NCBI GenBank assembly: GCA_036504235.1
Contig: DASXVN010000046.1
Span: forward strand, 1-64,000
Reading direction: 5' to 3'
DNA from: Zipacnadum sp036504235
GTDB lineage: Bacteria > Armatimonadota > Zipacnadia > Zipacnadales > Zipacnadaceae
Length of the DNA: 64,000 bases
Each line of letters begins with the position of its first letter. The first letter of the stretch is position 1. Under the pieces are notes generated by a model that saw nothing but the letters and a program-made list of their open reading frames with translations, did no database searches and had not been told where the DNA came from. Positions 63,800-64,000 of this stretch are shown piece by piece. Position numbers and translations under genes: made by a program.

Positions 63800-64000
63800 G
63801 CGATTAGGCTCGCTATATTGACAGCTCTCGCTGGCCGTGCCCCCAAGAACTATCCACTGCTATGTTAGTACTGGGGCGGGCGGCCTTCGACAAAGCGCAA
63901 ATCGGAAGGCGAGCAAGCAGATACGCGACGGGAGTAGATCATCCAGATATTGCAGGCGAGGTGTATAGGCAGCGCATGGAACCCCCAATGCCCATTGAGA
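63800..64000. other. Gene-free right edge of the window
   Basis: No coding region of convincing length and no tRNA is visible. CGATTAGGCTC (63801-63811) and CGGCCTTCGACAA (63881-63893) resemble sequences near the left island end. An ATG at 63990 could begin another gene that continues outside the window. Confidence 0.4.

Larger units (their letters stand above)
48165..63893 (+). mobile_element. Defence island integrated behind rnpB
   Basis: The block begins right after the 3' end of rnpB, a site used by tyrosine-recombinase islands, and opens with a tyrosine recombinase in the same orientation. Four large defence-type genes follow. A weak repeat pair brackets it: CGATTATAGGCTC at 48167-48179 against CGATTAGGCTC at 63801-63811, and CGGCCTTCGACAA at 48332-48344 and 63881-63893. 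Codon usage in parts of the defence genes is less GC-biased than in the flanking host genes. The right boundary is not proven and may lie outside the window. Confidence 0.5.

Overview
The window is high-GC bacterial DNA with long, closely packed genes and many exported proteins. The content suggests a cell-wall-bearing, polysaccharide-using bacterium outside the well-studied phyla. It has an actinobacterial-style rodA-pbpA-PASTA kinase cluster, Gfo/Idh/MocA dehydrogenases, an alpha-2-macroglobulin, DUF3160, H-X9-DG pseudopilin-like and PEGA/PQQ proteins, and dense short palindromes between genes. Armatimonadota, or a Planctomycetes/Chloroflexi-like lineage, is the best guess. That is inference, because no taxonomic marker protein is present and rnpB was only recognised, not placed in a tree.

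Layout. 1-6146: peptidoglycan elongation and signalling operon (RodA, PbpA, Ser/Thr kinase with two PASTA domains, discoidin-like exported protein). 6361-9995: an M24-fold protein facing two co-directional Gfo/Idh/MocA oxidoreductases, with a bidirectional terminator between. 10183-11475: a small triple-repeat exported protein, then about 600 nt of non-coding DNA with three similar hairpins and a leader ending in a strong intrinsic terminator. 11476-25311: a tight five-gene operon with overlapping ends (polytopic membrane protein, thioester alpha-2-macroglobulin, VanW-domain protein, PEGA/beta-propeller protein, DUF3160-TPR-PQQ protein), probably an envelope-protection or envelope-sensing unit. 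25317-47508: mostly secreted proteins (esterase, glycosidase-like protein, three proteins with a GATase-like fold, pseudopilin-like/PKD protein, VWA and zinc-phospholipase-like proteins, a very basic peptide).

47725-48164 is RNase P RNA. Directly behind its 3' end sits a tyrosine recombinase and then a four-gene block (49586-63799): SNF2-family helicase, large N6-adenine methyltransferase, a PD-(D/E)XK nuclease candidate, and a giant DEAD-box/DUF1998 helicase with a C-terminal Vsr/DUF559-like domain. This is a genomic island with a defence system. Gene order follows class 1 DISARM (drmD-drmMI-drmA-drmB), but drmA and drmB are replaced by one full-length YprA/DruE-type protein and a nuclease gene is inserted. 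It looks like a DISARM/Druantia hybrid and is the best candidate here for a little-described system.

A second theme is the short palindromes. Several families occur between genes, and some units have constant arms around stems that differ in sequence but stay complementary. Two clusters lie inside reading frames: one lengthens the N-terminus of a secreted protein (30219-30375) and one sits in the defence methyltransferase (55079-55140), which suggests the island has been resident in this repeat-rich genome for some time.
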